From: Fulvia fulva
Lineage: Eukaryota; Ascomycota; Dothideomycetes; Mycosphaerellales; Mycosphaerellaceae
Length of the DNA: 64,000 bases
NCBI RefSeq assembly: GCF_020509005.1
Contig: NC_063012.1
Span: 1,860,001-1,924,000, forward strand
Reading direction: 5' to 3'
Shown here piece after piece: positions 46,679-57,265 of this stretch. Both the position numbers and the translations under genes were made by a program. The notes under the pieces were generated by a model, which was given only the letters and a program-made list of their open reading frames with translations, was not told where the DNA came from and ran no database searches. Positions within the stretch are counted from its first letter, which is position 1, and every line of letters begins with the position of its first letter.

Positions 46679-48399
46679 TCACGGCGTGGGCGTGAAATCT
46701 CCATTCAGCATCCGGAAGACGCTGTTGGTGTTCGTCGTCTGTTTCGATTTCTGCGGACTCGGATTCTGCGAGCTCGATTTTTGAGGACTGCGGTGGACTA
46801 GCACAGGTGCTGGATCGTGAGCACCGCCATTATCCGAATCGTCCGACTCCTCGATCTCGGGCTTCCTAGGCGCGACTCGGGAGATGTGACTGACCTCGGG
46901 GTGTGGCGTAATGTCCATGGTGTAGCCGGTGGTGGTGGGGATCATGTCGTGTTTGAGGTTCCAGCCTGCTCTGCGGCATAGCTCGTACACCACGTCGTCG
47001 CAATTACCAAGGAGCTGGATGTCGAACTCGACGTGCTTGATCGGTTCTCGCGAGATGTAGATGTGGGGGACTGCGTGTGGGAGGAAGTTTGGCATCTCGC
47101 TGACTGGAGCCACTTTCAAAGATGTGCCAATGACGATTACAAGATCTGTCTGCTGAGCGTCGCGCTGGGTGAAGGTGTCGAAGAAAGTGGTGGGTAGCTG
47201 CTCGCCGAAGAAGGTGATGTCTGGCTTCATGATGCCGGGCTGTGGTATATCGTCGTCAGCGTCCGAGTCTGCGGAGGAATACCGATTCTTCGACTTTGAA
47301 CGCTTCTGTGGTGGTAGTGCTAGTGCCGAGCTCCTTAGAGCCTCTATGCATCGCTTGCATCGTGCGACCCGCTTGGCACGAATATCGCTGAAGATCTCTG
47401 TCCCCTTGACCTGATGCTTGCACTTGCGGCATGAAGCAGTAGCAAAGCTGCCATGACACTGGATGATGCGATTCCTCTCGATGCCTGCCACTTCTTCGAG
47501 ATTGTCGATGTTTTGGGTGTAGTTGGTCTGCAGTCGGCCCTCGTCCTGGAGCAAACGGATGAAGCCGTGGGTCGGCGAGTATCGCTTCTGGCCTGGCAAG
47601 ATGTCTCCAGCTAGACTGTAAAAGATCTCAGGCCTCTCGTCGAAGTTTCGTATATCGAAAACATCCTCAGGCTCTGAATAGCCCATTTCTCGAACCTTGT
47701 CGTAGAATCCGGTGCCCTTGGAACGGAAGTCGGGTATGCCGAGCGAGGTCGAGATGCCAGCGCCGGTGATGACCATAATGTTGCAGCTGCTTTGGAGCAG
47801 CTTTGCAGCATCGTCGATGGTGTTCCATTGCGAGAGCTTTGTCCTCTTATGATAGAAGCGCACAATGGCCACGCTCAGTAGTCGTAGATAGGTGTCGTCC
47901 TCAACCGCTATGAGAGGGTTGACTCCAAACACGACACCGAGTTGACGAGGACTTAGTCCCTGGTTATTGATTGCATCGTCGAAGAAGTCTTCTGGTCCCA
48001 CTTGGCGAAGCTGAGCCTTGTAGGCAGCAATCTTGTCGGCAGACATCGAGAAAGGTCCATCTATAATTCAGTTAGCGGTAGGTTCTTTAGATCATCTGAA
48101 CGATGAATTGTACCATCTGTTATGTCTGCCCATGGATTCAATTCAGACTCGTCCAGCATGTCTTCCAGGTCCGAGGTATCACTCTCGTCGTCGGGAAACT
48201 CGTCGTCCTCTATGTTGCGCGGAGGAGGCGCCTCGTGTGGTCGCGTGTCACTATCCCGAGTTATGGCCGGTGGTGGTGGTCTTTCAGAAGCAGCGGTAGT
48301 GTGGTCTTCATGTGTGAGGTCCACCACCTCGCTGTACCGCCTCTTCTTCCCAATGTCGAGAGGAGTTGCCTCAGCGGGGAGGATAGTTGGTACAGCCAT
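46679..48399 (-). CDS. Sir2-family NAD-dependent histone deacetylase (2 exons)
   Basis: Exons 48399-48114 and 48060-46679 give 555 residues beginning MAVPTILPAEATPLDIGKKR. A longer frame upstream starts only with TTG. The N-terminus is disordered and acidic. The class I sirtuin core spans about residues 160-450: NAD-binding VITGAGISTSLGIPDFRS, NYTQNIDNLE, the catalytic HG of IIQCHGSFA, zinc cysteines CRKCKH and CKRC with a long spacer between zinc-ribbon strand and FFGEQLP, and VIVIGTSLKVAPVSEMP. It resembles yeast Sir2/Hst1, so it likely deacetylates histones in silencing. The 53-base intron (GTACAA donor, GCTAACTG branch, TATAG acceptor) joins at ADITDDGPFSMSADK. Which Sir2/Hst paralogue it is cannot be settled by eye. 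Confidence 0.92.
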
Positions 48400-49633
48400 C
48401 GTGGCCCGACCATGCGGGTAGTGGCTTCTAGCAAACAAGTCGCGGTTTATGTAGGGAGTAAGATGCGCCTGGATTTCTAAGTTGAGCTTTGGGCTCAGCG
48501 CATGCGACGAGAGCCAATCAATAATCTGGCGCTAGCGAACACTTTCGACGCACTCTTGCCAGTTCATTCACGAACAGCAAGCAGAAAGCAGAAAGCAGAG
48601 CGGCAGCATGGGACGTCAGTGAATGCCTAGGTCACCTCGTCAAGTCCTGGACGCCATCTGCTACGTGTTCTTGGAATCACAAGCACTGTTCACCCAGCAA
48701 GTCTCGGCGGCCATTTGTCAATCTTGTGTCCCTTCACCTTTCACAGTCCCACCAGCAATGTTGCTATGTTTGCGACTTCATTTCTTTCGACGATCTGGGA
48801 TTCATCCTCCAGTACCCGTGTAGGAGCCGAGGTTGTTGTTTACAGACTGCATAAAAACCTGAGTCTTGCTTTACTTCAAAGCCGTCATCACAGCCATCGA
48901 TGTCATTCGGCATGCACACAAAGCACCGGCTGACAACTAGCATAGTACAAGCAAGCCAGAAGACTCGCCCAAGTTACAAGGGCATCTCTCTGACAGATGT
49001 GAAGTACTATGGTCAGTGGGAGGAACAGTACCAAACCCCTCGTCCGGCAAAGGACGGAACATGTCGGGCGTAGTTCTACGGCCGACTTGACGGGGCATTG
49101 ATGGGTCGGTGGTCGCAGAAATGGTGCATGTGGCCTGCAAAGCACATCTTTCTACATGTAATCTCGAGTACCACGACATCATCGGTCGCCTTGGCGATGA
49201 CTTTGTGAGAGTCGTGGCGCTGGGAAAGCCGCCGCGATCCATCGGGCCAGAGTATTCGATGACCTCGCTCGGCCGCAATTCGAAGGTACTACTGTACTGA
49301 CAGCTCACGCGGCCACCGGAAGTTTCTTCGTCTCCAATCGCATTGCAGCTTGTCTCAGCAAAACATCGTCGTCTGATTCAAGCATTGCAAGAAAGGATCG
49401 TCCCTTGCCGATCTCCGTAAGGTGACATGTCCCATCTGTCGGAGGTGGGAGGATCCTGCCCCAGACTACCTAGGTACTCTCTTCTGCAGGGCCAACTACA
49501 CCTGCGTTCCAGATCTCTCTGTTGTTTCAATAACAAGAACATCACAAACACTCGATCAGCGCATAGTGCCAGCAGCATCTTTTGGCAGTGTTAGCAGCGC
49601 AACAACAGATCTACCACCACGACTCGAGGCACA
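48400..49633. other. 1.2 kb divergent spacer
   Basis: It separates the Sir2-type gene (minus) from the unknown gene starting at 49634 (plus) and should hold both promoters. Frames inside are short and show no motif. Confidence 0.5.
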
Positions 49634-50716
49634 ATGCCCATCATACGGAACCCGTTCAAGAAGAACGACGAGAACGTGCGACCTCCACCAACGGTCAACG
49701 GTGCAGAGAAGCCACCGACCAGTAGCAACAGTACCAAGCAGTTCAACGTCAACGACAAGGAACCAGTCGAGTACAAGCTCAGTGGTGAGTCGGGATGCGC
49801 CTGGGATGGCGACCTCGGACCAAGCCCGGACCAATGCTGACGACTGCATTCCAGAGATTAACGACTCTGGCGTCTACCTTCCACCTTCGCCGACTGAAAA
49901 GAAGAGCTTCTGGGGAACGACAGCGTCGAGATCAACCACGTCGTCCTCGCTGCACAAATGCGCCTTCGACGAGAATGAGCCGTTTAGTATATCGCGAGAG
50001 TCGTTCGACTCGTATCGCAGGTCATTTGTGGGTGAAACGCCATGAACCTACCACGGTCGAGCGGCTAACGTTTGCAGGACATTTCCGCTCGATCGCCAGT
50101 AGTGCAGGGACAAGAAGGACGACCACGCGCATCGCTCGACAGCCGGACTTTCTTACCGCCACCACGCAACTCGAATTCATTCTATCGACCGGTACAGGTC
50201 CCGCAAACGCAAGAGGAGGATAAGTTCGAAGATGTCAATATCGACGACCCGAAGCCGCAACCAGCGAAGAAGAAGGGCATATTCGCTCGAATGCGAGACA
50301 GCGATGACCACGCAGACTCGAATGGACGACCTACTTCGAGTGACAAGCATAGCACATGGCACAATCTGACGAGCAGGAGGCGGGGCCAGAGTGGACAAGG
50401 CGCCGAGTTAGGTTCTATTCCGAAGAGAGACGGTACACCCAAGCCTGAGAAGCAGGAGATTCCCAAAATTGAGCAACCGAAGCCGGAAGATTTGAAGGTG
50501 GAGCAAATGACATTGGAGCAATCGAGACCGGCCCAGCCCAAAGCTGAACCACCGAAGCAAGCAAACTCAGAAGGGCAACCGCAGGCGCAAGCGACGGCAC
50601 CTCAGCAAGAACAAGTAAAAGCACAAGCACCAGCAACGCCCCAGCCGACTGTCGAGTCTGTACAAGCGCCGAAAGCGGAGCACACTCGGGCACCAGAGAT
50701 CAAGGTGGATTCTTGA
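49634..50716 (+). CDS. Unknown Pro/Gln/Lys-rich protein (3 exons)
   Basis: Exons 49634-49784, 49855-50027 and 50078-50716 give 320 residues. Intron 1 has GTGAGT with a GCTGAC branch and CCAG end; intron 2 has GTGGGT with GCTAAC and GCAG. Both restore one frame: KLSEINDSGVYLPPSPTEKKSFW, then SYRRSFDISARSP. The N-terminus reads MPIIRNPFKKNDENVRP. Ser-rich motifs such as FSISRESFDSYRR could be phosphorylated. The C-terminal 100 residues are a low-complexity repeat of Pro, Lys, Gln and Glu. No known domain, signal or membrane segment was recognised. A disordered scaffold-like protein is the most that can be said. Confidence 0.7.
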
Positions 50717-51256
50717 GCAAGTTCTCCGAGGCAACAGAGGACTTATAGATGACGGCTTGGGTAGGCTTGGTGTTATTTTTCGGGTTTGGGGTGTTTGGGT
50801 TAGGGCACAGGACATGGTTGAACCAGCGGAGCATGAATTGTCCTGGTCGCATGAACGGAATGAATACAAATGCATGATATACGCATTGATGCACATAGGG
50901 CAGCGTCCAGGAAGACTTCACACAGTGTGCGTGCATAGCTGGTAATGAATGAGACAACGAGGAAGAATGCATGAAGTCGAAGTCAATGTCGTTCATGCGG
51001 GCCCGAGTCGACGATCCCCGCCTCTCCACAACGCGTCTCAGTCGCGTGGTTGAACGTGCAGAGGCGGCGCTCATTCACTGCCATTGCTGCCATTCACAGA
51101 CCACCTACTCAATCGCATTTCGCTTCTATTGTCTTTTCCGAAGACTTGCTACACGACATAACCTTCCGATTGACCGGCATAAGTAGACCAGCATACGACA
51201 GAGATTGCATAAGCAGAGCAGAGAATCGTACACAACAGCACGCATAATATCTCGAT
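50717..51256. other. Intergenic region before the E2 gene
   Basis: A 540-base spacer between two plus-strand genes. No gene, repeat or specific regulatory site was recognised. Confidence 0.5.
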
Positions 51257-52759
51257 ATGGTTCGTATTCACCAGTCGCATCCACTGTCATGACTCCGGAA
51301 TACATGGCTGACAGATGACTAGAACTCGCGCGCATTAAAGCGCCTACGCGCAGACCACGGCGCATTGCACAGCCAGGACTTGCCCGTCAACTACCTCTTC
51401 CACCCGACTTCTTCACACAACGACGATCTCACACAGCTCGACATCCTCCTTGCCGGTCCAACACATACACCCTTCGCCCAAGGCGTGTGGAAGCTCCATC
51501 TCAACATCCCACCCAACTACCCCGAACAACCACCTACTGCGAACTTCCGAACGCCCATCTTCCACCCCAATGTCGACCCTCAAACTCTTGGTGTATGCGT
51601 TGAGACGCTCAAGCGCGATTGGGACAGCAAGTTGACGTTGCGCCATGTGCTCGTGACGATATCGTGTCTGCTCATTCAGCCGAACCCGGACAGCGCGTTG
51701 AATGCAGAGGCGGGAGCTTTGATCCAGGACGACTATGAGAGCTTTGCGAGGCAGGCGGAGATGATGACCAGCATACATGCTCGGATACCGCGAGATCTTC
51801 AGGTCCATGTGGCAGAAGCGCAGAACAGAGGACAAGATTCAACCCAGGATCGGGACCCAAGAGAAGACCAACATGCGAAACCAGTCGAAGAGGCCCCGGT
51901 GGGAAGAAGACGGACGATTGCCAAAGTACGGCACGCGCGTAGAGGGGAAACATCGCCAACTGGACCGCCTGCTCGGAGACGACAGCAAGCTCCTGCCCGA
52001 CGTCGACAGGATAACACCTTCGTACTTCCAACAGGCAACGATGATGTCTTCGGCCTCACACCACCTCCACGAGCGCAGGCGATGGGTTCCATAGACGAGG
52101 ACGGCGACAGTAGCATGTTGGACGAGTCAGAGCAAGAGAACGACGCAGGTCGTTCGCCATTGAAGCAAGATACACCCAAGCCAGCAGCGACGCCCAGACG
52201 ACCTAATGGCCGAGTCGTACCCCTGGGCGAACTCATCCTCGACCAGGATACTGACGAGGATCTTTCCGAGGACCTGGCAGAGTACCCACCAAGTCCACGA
52301 AAGAGCCCTACGAAGAGTGCACAAAAGCTACGGCAGACAAGACACCACGACTTGAACGTCACCTTCGAGCGACCCGAAAGCAGCAGAGACGCTGCACAAA
52401 GAGCACCAAATCGAACGCCCCCGAACATCATCGAGAACACTTTAGCCCAAGACTCACCTTTCTTCATGGACGTCACCTTCGACGAATCACTCTCACCTCG
52501 CAAAGCCGGACGCGGCCTCTTCCAAACGCCAGCTAAGCGATCCGGAGGTCTCTTCGGGGGAAGCACGCAGGGACCCGTGCAGAGTGGTGGCATAGCTAAG
52601 AGGATGTCGCCTTCGTCTGCACAGAAGCAGCGGGAGGAGCAGGTGCGACAAGATGCGTTACATGCCAGGCTCTGGGACTTGTGTGGACGTGACATCAAGC
52701 GGTGGAATCGAGGCGATTTCGACGGGGAACCTTTCAGGAGGGCGGCGGGGCGGTGGTGA
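51257..52759 (+). CDS. E2 ubiquitin-conjugating enzyme with long disordered tail
   Basis: The UBC fold occupies about residues 1-155: LKRLRADHGALHSQDLPVNY, VWKLHLNIPPNYPEQPP, the HPN motif in FHPNVDP (82-84) and active-site Cys93 in LGVCVETLKRDW. The frame is open back to a TAG at 51320-51322, which is also the acceptor of a 63-base intron with a GCTGAC branch. The only sensible donor, GTTCGT, follows an ATG at 51257-51259. The model is thus a start-codon-only exon (51257-51259) joined to 51323-52759, giving 479 residues beginning MNSRALKRLR. The last 320 residues are disordered, with Arg/Gln/Pro-rich and KSPTKSAQK-type basic segments and a conserved-looking end (LWDLCGRDIKRWNRGDFDGEPFRRAAGRW). 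The E2 type is not certain; Pex4- and UBE2T-like forms are candidates. Confidence 0.85.
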
Positions 52760-53259
52760 TGCAAGGCAAGTGGAGTTAGGTTGCTGTTGGACGGTGGACA
52801 GTGGTATCCATTCTCTTTGGCCTAGTACGTGTAGTCTTTTCGATACGACGCAAAGCTTGCCATTGGCTAAGGCTAGTGAAATGGTAGCAAGCGCTTGGGT
52901 TGCCCACGTCTTGTGTCTCTCTTCATTCATACTGGTTCGAGTGATACACCCTACGCGTAGCTACAGCAGACGCCCTGTCGCACACGGGCAACCACATCTG
53001 ACAGCTGCAACACAAATCCTTGAGGTGTGGGCTGTGTCGCGTGGGGAGTGACAAAGAGAGCTGCAGAACGACATACCGATCTTTGAGGTTGGCTCTAGAT
53101 CCCAGAGCAGCTGCAACGATAGATACATTCGTCAGATTCTAGTAGCAAAGAACTACTACTGCAGGGTCTTCGTGTCGCAATTGGATAATTGACAATTGTC
53201 CTTCTCTCACATCTCTGCTCGAGAGCCTCAAGGGAATCACATCACTCAATCAAATAGCA
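52760..53259. other. Intergenic region
   Basis: A 500-base spacer before the small membrane protein. Nothing else was recognised. Confidence 0.45.
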
Positions 53260-53649
53260 ATGGACCGCCCCCTTCCACTCCCCTTCATCCCCCAAGAACG
53301 TCAACAACCCTCACAACACTCCAACCCAGTTCCTCCACCCCCACCTCCGCCAAAATACACCCTCGACATCCCCCCTCCCTCCTACCAACCCCACGCCAGT
53401 GGGTACGCCGGTTCATGGTACCATCATCACTACCCCCACCCACACCACCACCGTCGGCAAGGTGACGAAGAGCAACAACAGCAACAACCCGCAAGTCCCA
53501 TGAACCACTCACTCAGACCTGGGCACGCTGGCAATGCGACCAATTGTGGATGTCGGAGGTGTCATGTGGGGACTTTCGTCTTGGTTGTTGCGGCGATTGC
53601 GACGTTTGGGATTGTTGGGGGGTTGATGGTGAAGGCGAGGGGGGGTTAA
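53260..53649 (+). CDS. Small Pro/His-rich single-pass membrane protein (unknown)
   Basis: A single exon encodes 129 residues. The first 60 residues are proline-rich with a run of seven prolines and PPxY-like elements (PPPSYQP). A His-rich block (YHHHYPHPHHHRR) and a Gln run follow. Then comes a cysteine motif (NCGCRRCHVG) directly before a hydrophobic helix (TFVLVVAAIATFGIVGGLMV) and a short basic end. This proline-rich, Cys-rich, single-helix layout occurs in small fungal and eukaryotic membrane adaptors and stress proteins. I do not recognise a named family. The orderly architecture supports a real gene, but the length is modest. Confidence 0.55.
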   Translation: MDRPLPLPFIPQERQQPSQHSNPVPPPPPPPKYTLDIPPPSYQPHASGYAGSWYHHHYPHPHHHRRQGDEEQQQQQPASPMNHSLRPGHAGNATNCGCRRCHVGTFVLVVAAIATFGIVGGLMVKARGG

Positions 53650-53849
53650 GTTAAGGGGTGTGGGTGTGGTGGAGCTGGGGGGTTGGAAGGATTTGGTGGA
53701 GAGGCTGAGGGATTGCGATGCTGGGTGTGGGGTGTGAGGTGTGGGAGGATGGTCGGGGGTGGTGTTGAGGGGTTTGGGGTGGTGGAGAATTGTCGAATTG
53801 TGCACAGATACTGATCGAGCCCTTTTTTTCCTCCTCGAGGTCTCGTCCA

Positions 53850-56288
53850 TCATGATGGTAAAGGCTTGCGCTTGACGTCCCTGTGTATGGTATCAGCTAC
53901 CGTCCGACTCATGGTGGAGAGTAGCACGTCTGTTTCGCACTTCCTGGCAGCCTGGTACTGCTCATCTTCTCCTAGAGTTCTGTTGTCCCTTCACTTAGAG
54001 TTTACTTACGCATGCTTTGGTCTTTCACGCAACGCCGGCGGTATCTCAACTTCCTTCGCATCGGCCGCAGCTTCATCGTTCTGCAAGTCTGAATTCGCCG
54101 GCTTGCCTGCTGTCTTCTGATACCATTGCGCCTTAGCTTTCTGCAGAGCCTGTGATGCGCTCGTTCCCGTCGCCACGAGCCTTTCTTGCGCCCAGCCAAC
54201 GTAGCTCTGCTCATTCTTCTCCTCGATCTGTTTCTCGAGCTTTTGAACGTCCTCGTCCGATACCTCCTTCTCTCCACTGCCGGTCTGCTCGGACTCTGCG
54301 CGCTCACGCTCCATCTCATCCTTGGCTTCTTGTAGTTTGAGCGCTTCTTCCTCTTCCTCCATACCTTCAACATCTAGGTCTTCGAAGCCGATCTGCTTGA
54401 GAATTCTGCCAGTCAAGAAGCGATATGCAGTGTGCCCATTCACAGTATCGCTGACGTCCACATTCTCGACGCCCTTAACGTTCTCTACGGCCTGTAAGCC
54501 GGCAATGCCAAGTGAGACACTTTGACTGCGATACAAGAACCCAAGGATATAGTCGTTCGTACTGTAGACATTGACAACTCGGCCAGCAACGACGGACCTG
54601 ATCATTCTCCAGTCGGCGGCAGTTGAAGGCGCCGGAGTTCCTATCATCACGGCAGACTCGACTAAGCCGAATGCTTTGCGCTCGGCAAGCTTCTGCAGAC
54701 ACGAATAGATGACCTTGCCACCCAAGCTGTATCCAACCAGATTGACAGGGCGTTCTCCTTGAGCCTTGTTGATCAATGCGTCTGCAAGAACCTCGCCTGC
54801 TTTGATGGCACGATAGTTGGCAACACTGAATGGATTATCGATGACTCGTCCAACCTTGAGCAGAGCAAGTGGCCATAGTCCAGCAGTTAATGCGCCAAAG
54901 AGAGTCCTCTTGATGATCTCAACTTTCGCATAACTCCAAGCAGCGGAGGTGACCATCGTAGTCATAGCATTTCCAAGCGACATCAGGCTCTCGAGCTCGA
55001 AGCGTAACGCGAATGATTCAAGTTGAGCTCCAAGCACTTTCCAAGGCTCCACAACCTCATCCTGGTTGGTTAGCCAGCCACTGATGCCGATGGCGATACG
55101 TAGTCGTCGGTATTCATTCTCGATCTTCCGCGGCTTGTGATGATCTCTCAATGGAATGAAGGCGAAGTCTTCGACCTCCCGTGCATACTGATCCATCATC
55201 TTGCCCGTCATACGTCCACCGTATGCGCCAAAGAGACTTCCGACAAGCACAGAACTTGCAGCCAATGTTCCAAGGTAGCCAGCAGCTGCGGTTGCGCCAA
55301 GGCCTAGCCCGCCCATGACTGTTCCGATGCCAGCAGCAAGAAGCGGTGCCGCCAGACCACCAGTGATGCCAATTAGGGCAGCTCCAGCTACTGTAGCTAG
55401 GCCGACCTTCCACTTTCGACCGCTCTTGTTTTCTTCTGCTGCCTTCTTCGTCTCTTCGTCTGCATTCATGCTCTCGGCAGCTGTCAGCAGGACTCTGGCA
55501 ACTTTACTCTCGTCCGTAGCAAGGAACTCGATCGGGAGATGTAGGCTCGTAGACAAATGCAGCAGCAGAACTCTTGAATGAGCTTGGTAGTTCTCCAAGC
55601 TGAGCAAGAGAAGTAGGACGGAGTGCAGTATAACAGCTCGCTTCTCTTCCGGCAAGCTCCTCAATGTGTTTTGTACGGGCGGATACAGCTGCAACATGGA
55701 GTGCTGCACTCCCTCGTCGTACTTGGGCAGATCTGGGAACTTCATTGGAGGCGCCATTTGCTGTTCCTGATCGCCGGTCTCTTTCTTCGGTGCAGCATGC
55801 TTTTTCTGCTCATCTGCTACCTCACGAGAGTTCACAACTTCACCCACCCTCTGCATCACAGCAGATCGCCAGTCATCGAAGTGCTTGAGAGCAGCAGCGT
55901 TGAGCTCCTGCATCTTCTCGGCACTCAACTCTTTCTCGCGTTGGGCTAGCTCTTTCTCCTGCTTCTGCTTTAGGTCTGCAGCCTCTTTCTGGTCCTTTTG
56001 TGTCTGACCCATGACGTCTTCCTCCAAGACTGCAGCAGCATCATTCTCACTCTCTTCACTCTCGACATTGGCGATCAAGTCGGCTTTCTTGCCAGTCTCT
56101 TTCGCGTCAAAGGCGTCCACGATGACCTTCCTCATAGCCTCGGTACAGTCCGCGATCAGGATAGTGAGAGCGCTTCGATCATCTTCGGTCTTGAGTACTG
56201 TCGTGAGCGATTCTCCATCCTCGCTGTTCGCACTGGCATTGCTCTGACCCTTGAGAGCCGCCGTGGCTTTCGAGAACATGCTCGACAT
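53850..56288 (-). CDS. DUF726/TMCO4-family alpha/beta-hydrolase (2 exons proposed)
   Basis: Exon 56288-54010 encodes nearly all of the protein. A central Gly/Ala-rich hydrophobic region (about residues 290-360) likely inserts in a membrane, and the hydrolase domain follows with nucleophile elbow NLVGYSLGGKVIYSCL and catalytic-type His in VNGHTAYRFLTG. These define the DUF726 family, which includes human TMCO4 and yeast Mil1. Flanking regions are charged coiled coils (KQKQEKELAQREKELSAEK). The simple frame ends RPKHA with a TAA at 54006-54008, but that TAA is part of a perfect GTAAGT donor. A 129-base intron with GCTGAT branch and CACAG acceptor leads to 53880-53850, giving 769 residues ending DVKRKPLPS. 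Without splicing it has 760 residues. Confidence 0.87.
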
Positions 56289-56906
56289 GTTGGCAACGGT
56301 AGTGAAGCCTGATCGCTGGTCCTGCTGCGCTGTTTATGGATGATATAAAAGGTAAGCCGGACAGTCGTCCAGGCATGTGTTGAAGTGCGGAAGTGACACG
56401 AACCTGAAGCTCACCTCACCTGCGTCTTCGCCTTACGTCATTCTGCTGCAGTATGGTTTCCTGCCTTGCGTTACATACTTCGTACATGTCCTGGTTTCAA
56501 GTCCACGTAAGCTGCCAAAGCTGTGCCTTGAGATCGAATAGCTATGCTTGCCAATGGATGAAACGCAATGTTGGCCATCATGGAGGCAGCCACCTATGCG
56601 CTCGGAGCTCGACAAGTACGTCGCTGACAAGTCAAGTTTCCTAACCGTCAGTCGGGTCCTGGGCAGCCTTTGAGATCATAGAAGCTGCATGTGCTATGAG
56701 TATGCTGTGACCCGCAGTGAATTCATTGTTTATTGTCGTTCAGCATCAGGAGACCGACAGTCCTTGTGTAGGCAAAAAGTGAAACCAGGCACGTTCCTTC
56801 GTGCCCCGCACCGCCAAGTCTCATCACATGCCATACGATGCCACGAAGACCAAAAACATAGAGACATGCCATGTATGACACCAAAAAGAGAGTGCCCACC
56901 CGATGT
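56289..56906. other. Upstream region of the DUF726 gene
   Basis: This 618-base spacer holds the DUF726 promoter and the 3' flank of the tRNA gene. No other gene is supported. Confidence 0.45.
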
Positions 56907-57001
56907 TGCTGCGGACGAGGTTTGAACTCGCGCCTCTCTCGAGAGCAGAGGTCAATGGTGTAACTTAAATCTGCCGCCTTAGACCACTCGGCCACCGCAG
57001 C
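56907..57001 (-). tRNA. tRNA-Leu (anticodon UAA) with 13-base intron
   Basis: On the minus strand a GCTGCGG/CCGCAGC acceptor stem pairs perfectly and is followed by discriminator A. The D-arm holds GGCCGAGTGGTCTAAGGC. The anticodon stem GCAGA/TCTGC encloses TTTAAG plus C, with anticodon TAA. A 13-base intron (56951-56963) sits directly after position 37. The variable arm is long, as expected for class II leucine tRNAs, and the T-arm is GCGAG-TTCAAAC-CTCGT. The arm geometry makes a functional tRNA very likely. The gene lies between the DUF726 gene and the isoleucyl-tRNA synthetase gene. Confidence 0.93.
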
Positions 57002-57265
57002 TGTTGGATGCAAACACATCCGGTGGAGCGTGGTAAAGCGGGAGCACCCGCGCTCAATATATTGCTTGCTATTGGCCGTGTAGCTGGAAGCTAAGTGAAA
57101 AAGATTTTACGAGGGAGAATGCTATGAAGATGGCGAAGCATGCATGTCAGACACAACTCGGCCAGTGGCAGCCATTCACGGATAGGCCATTATTTCAAGA
57201 AGTTGCGCTTGTTTTTACAGTATGCTACAAAGTGTACACAGTCGGTAAGTCGAGTATGATCAAGC

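Noticed and set aside
51799..52764. 321-codon minus-strand frame in the E2 tail
   Set aside because: Caused by codon bias in a low-complexity tail; no domain seen.
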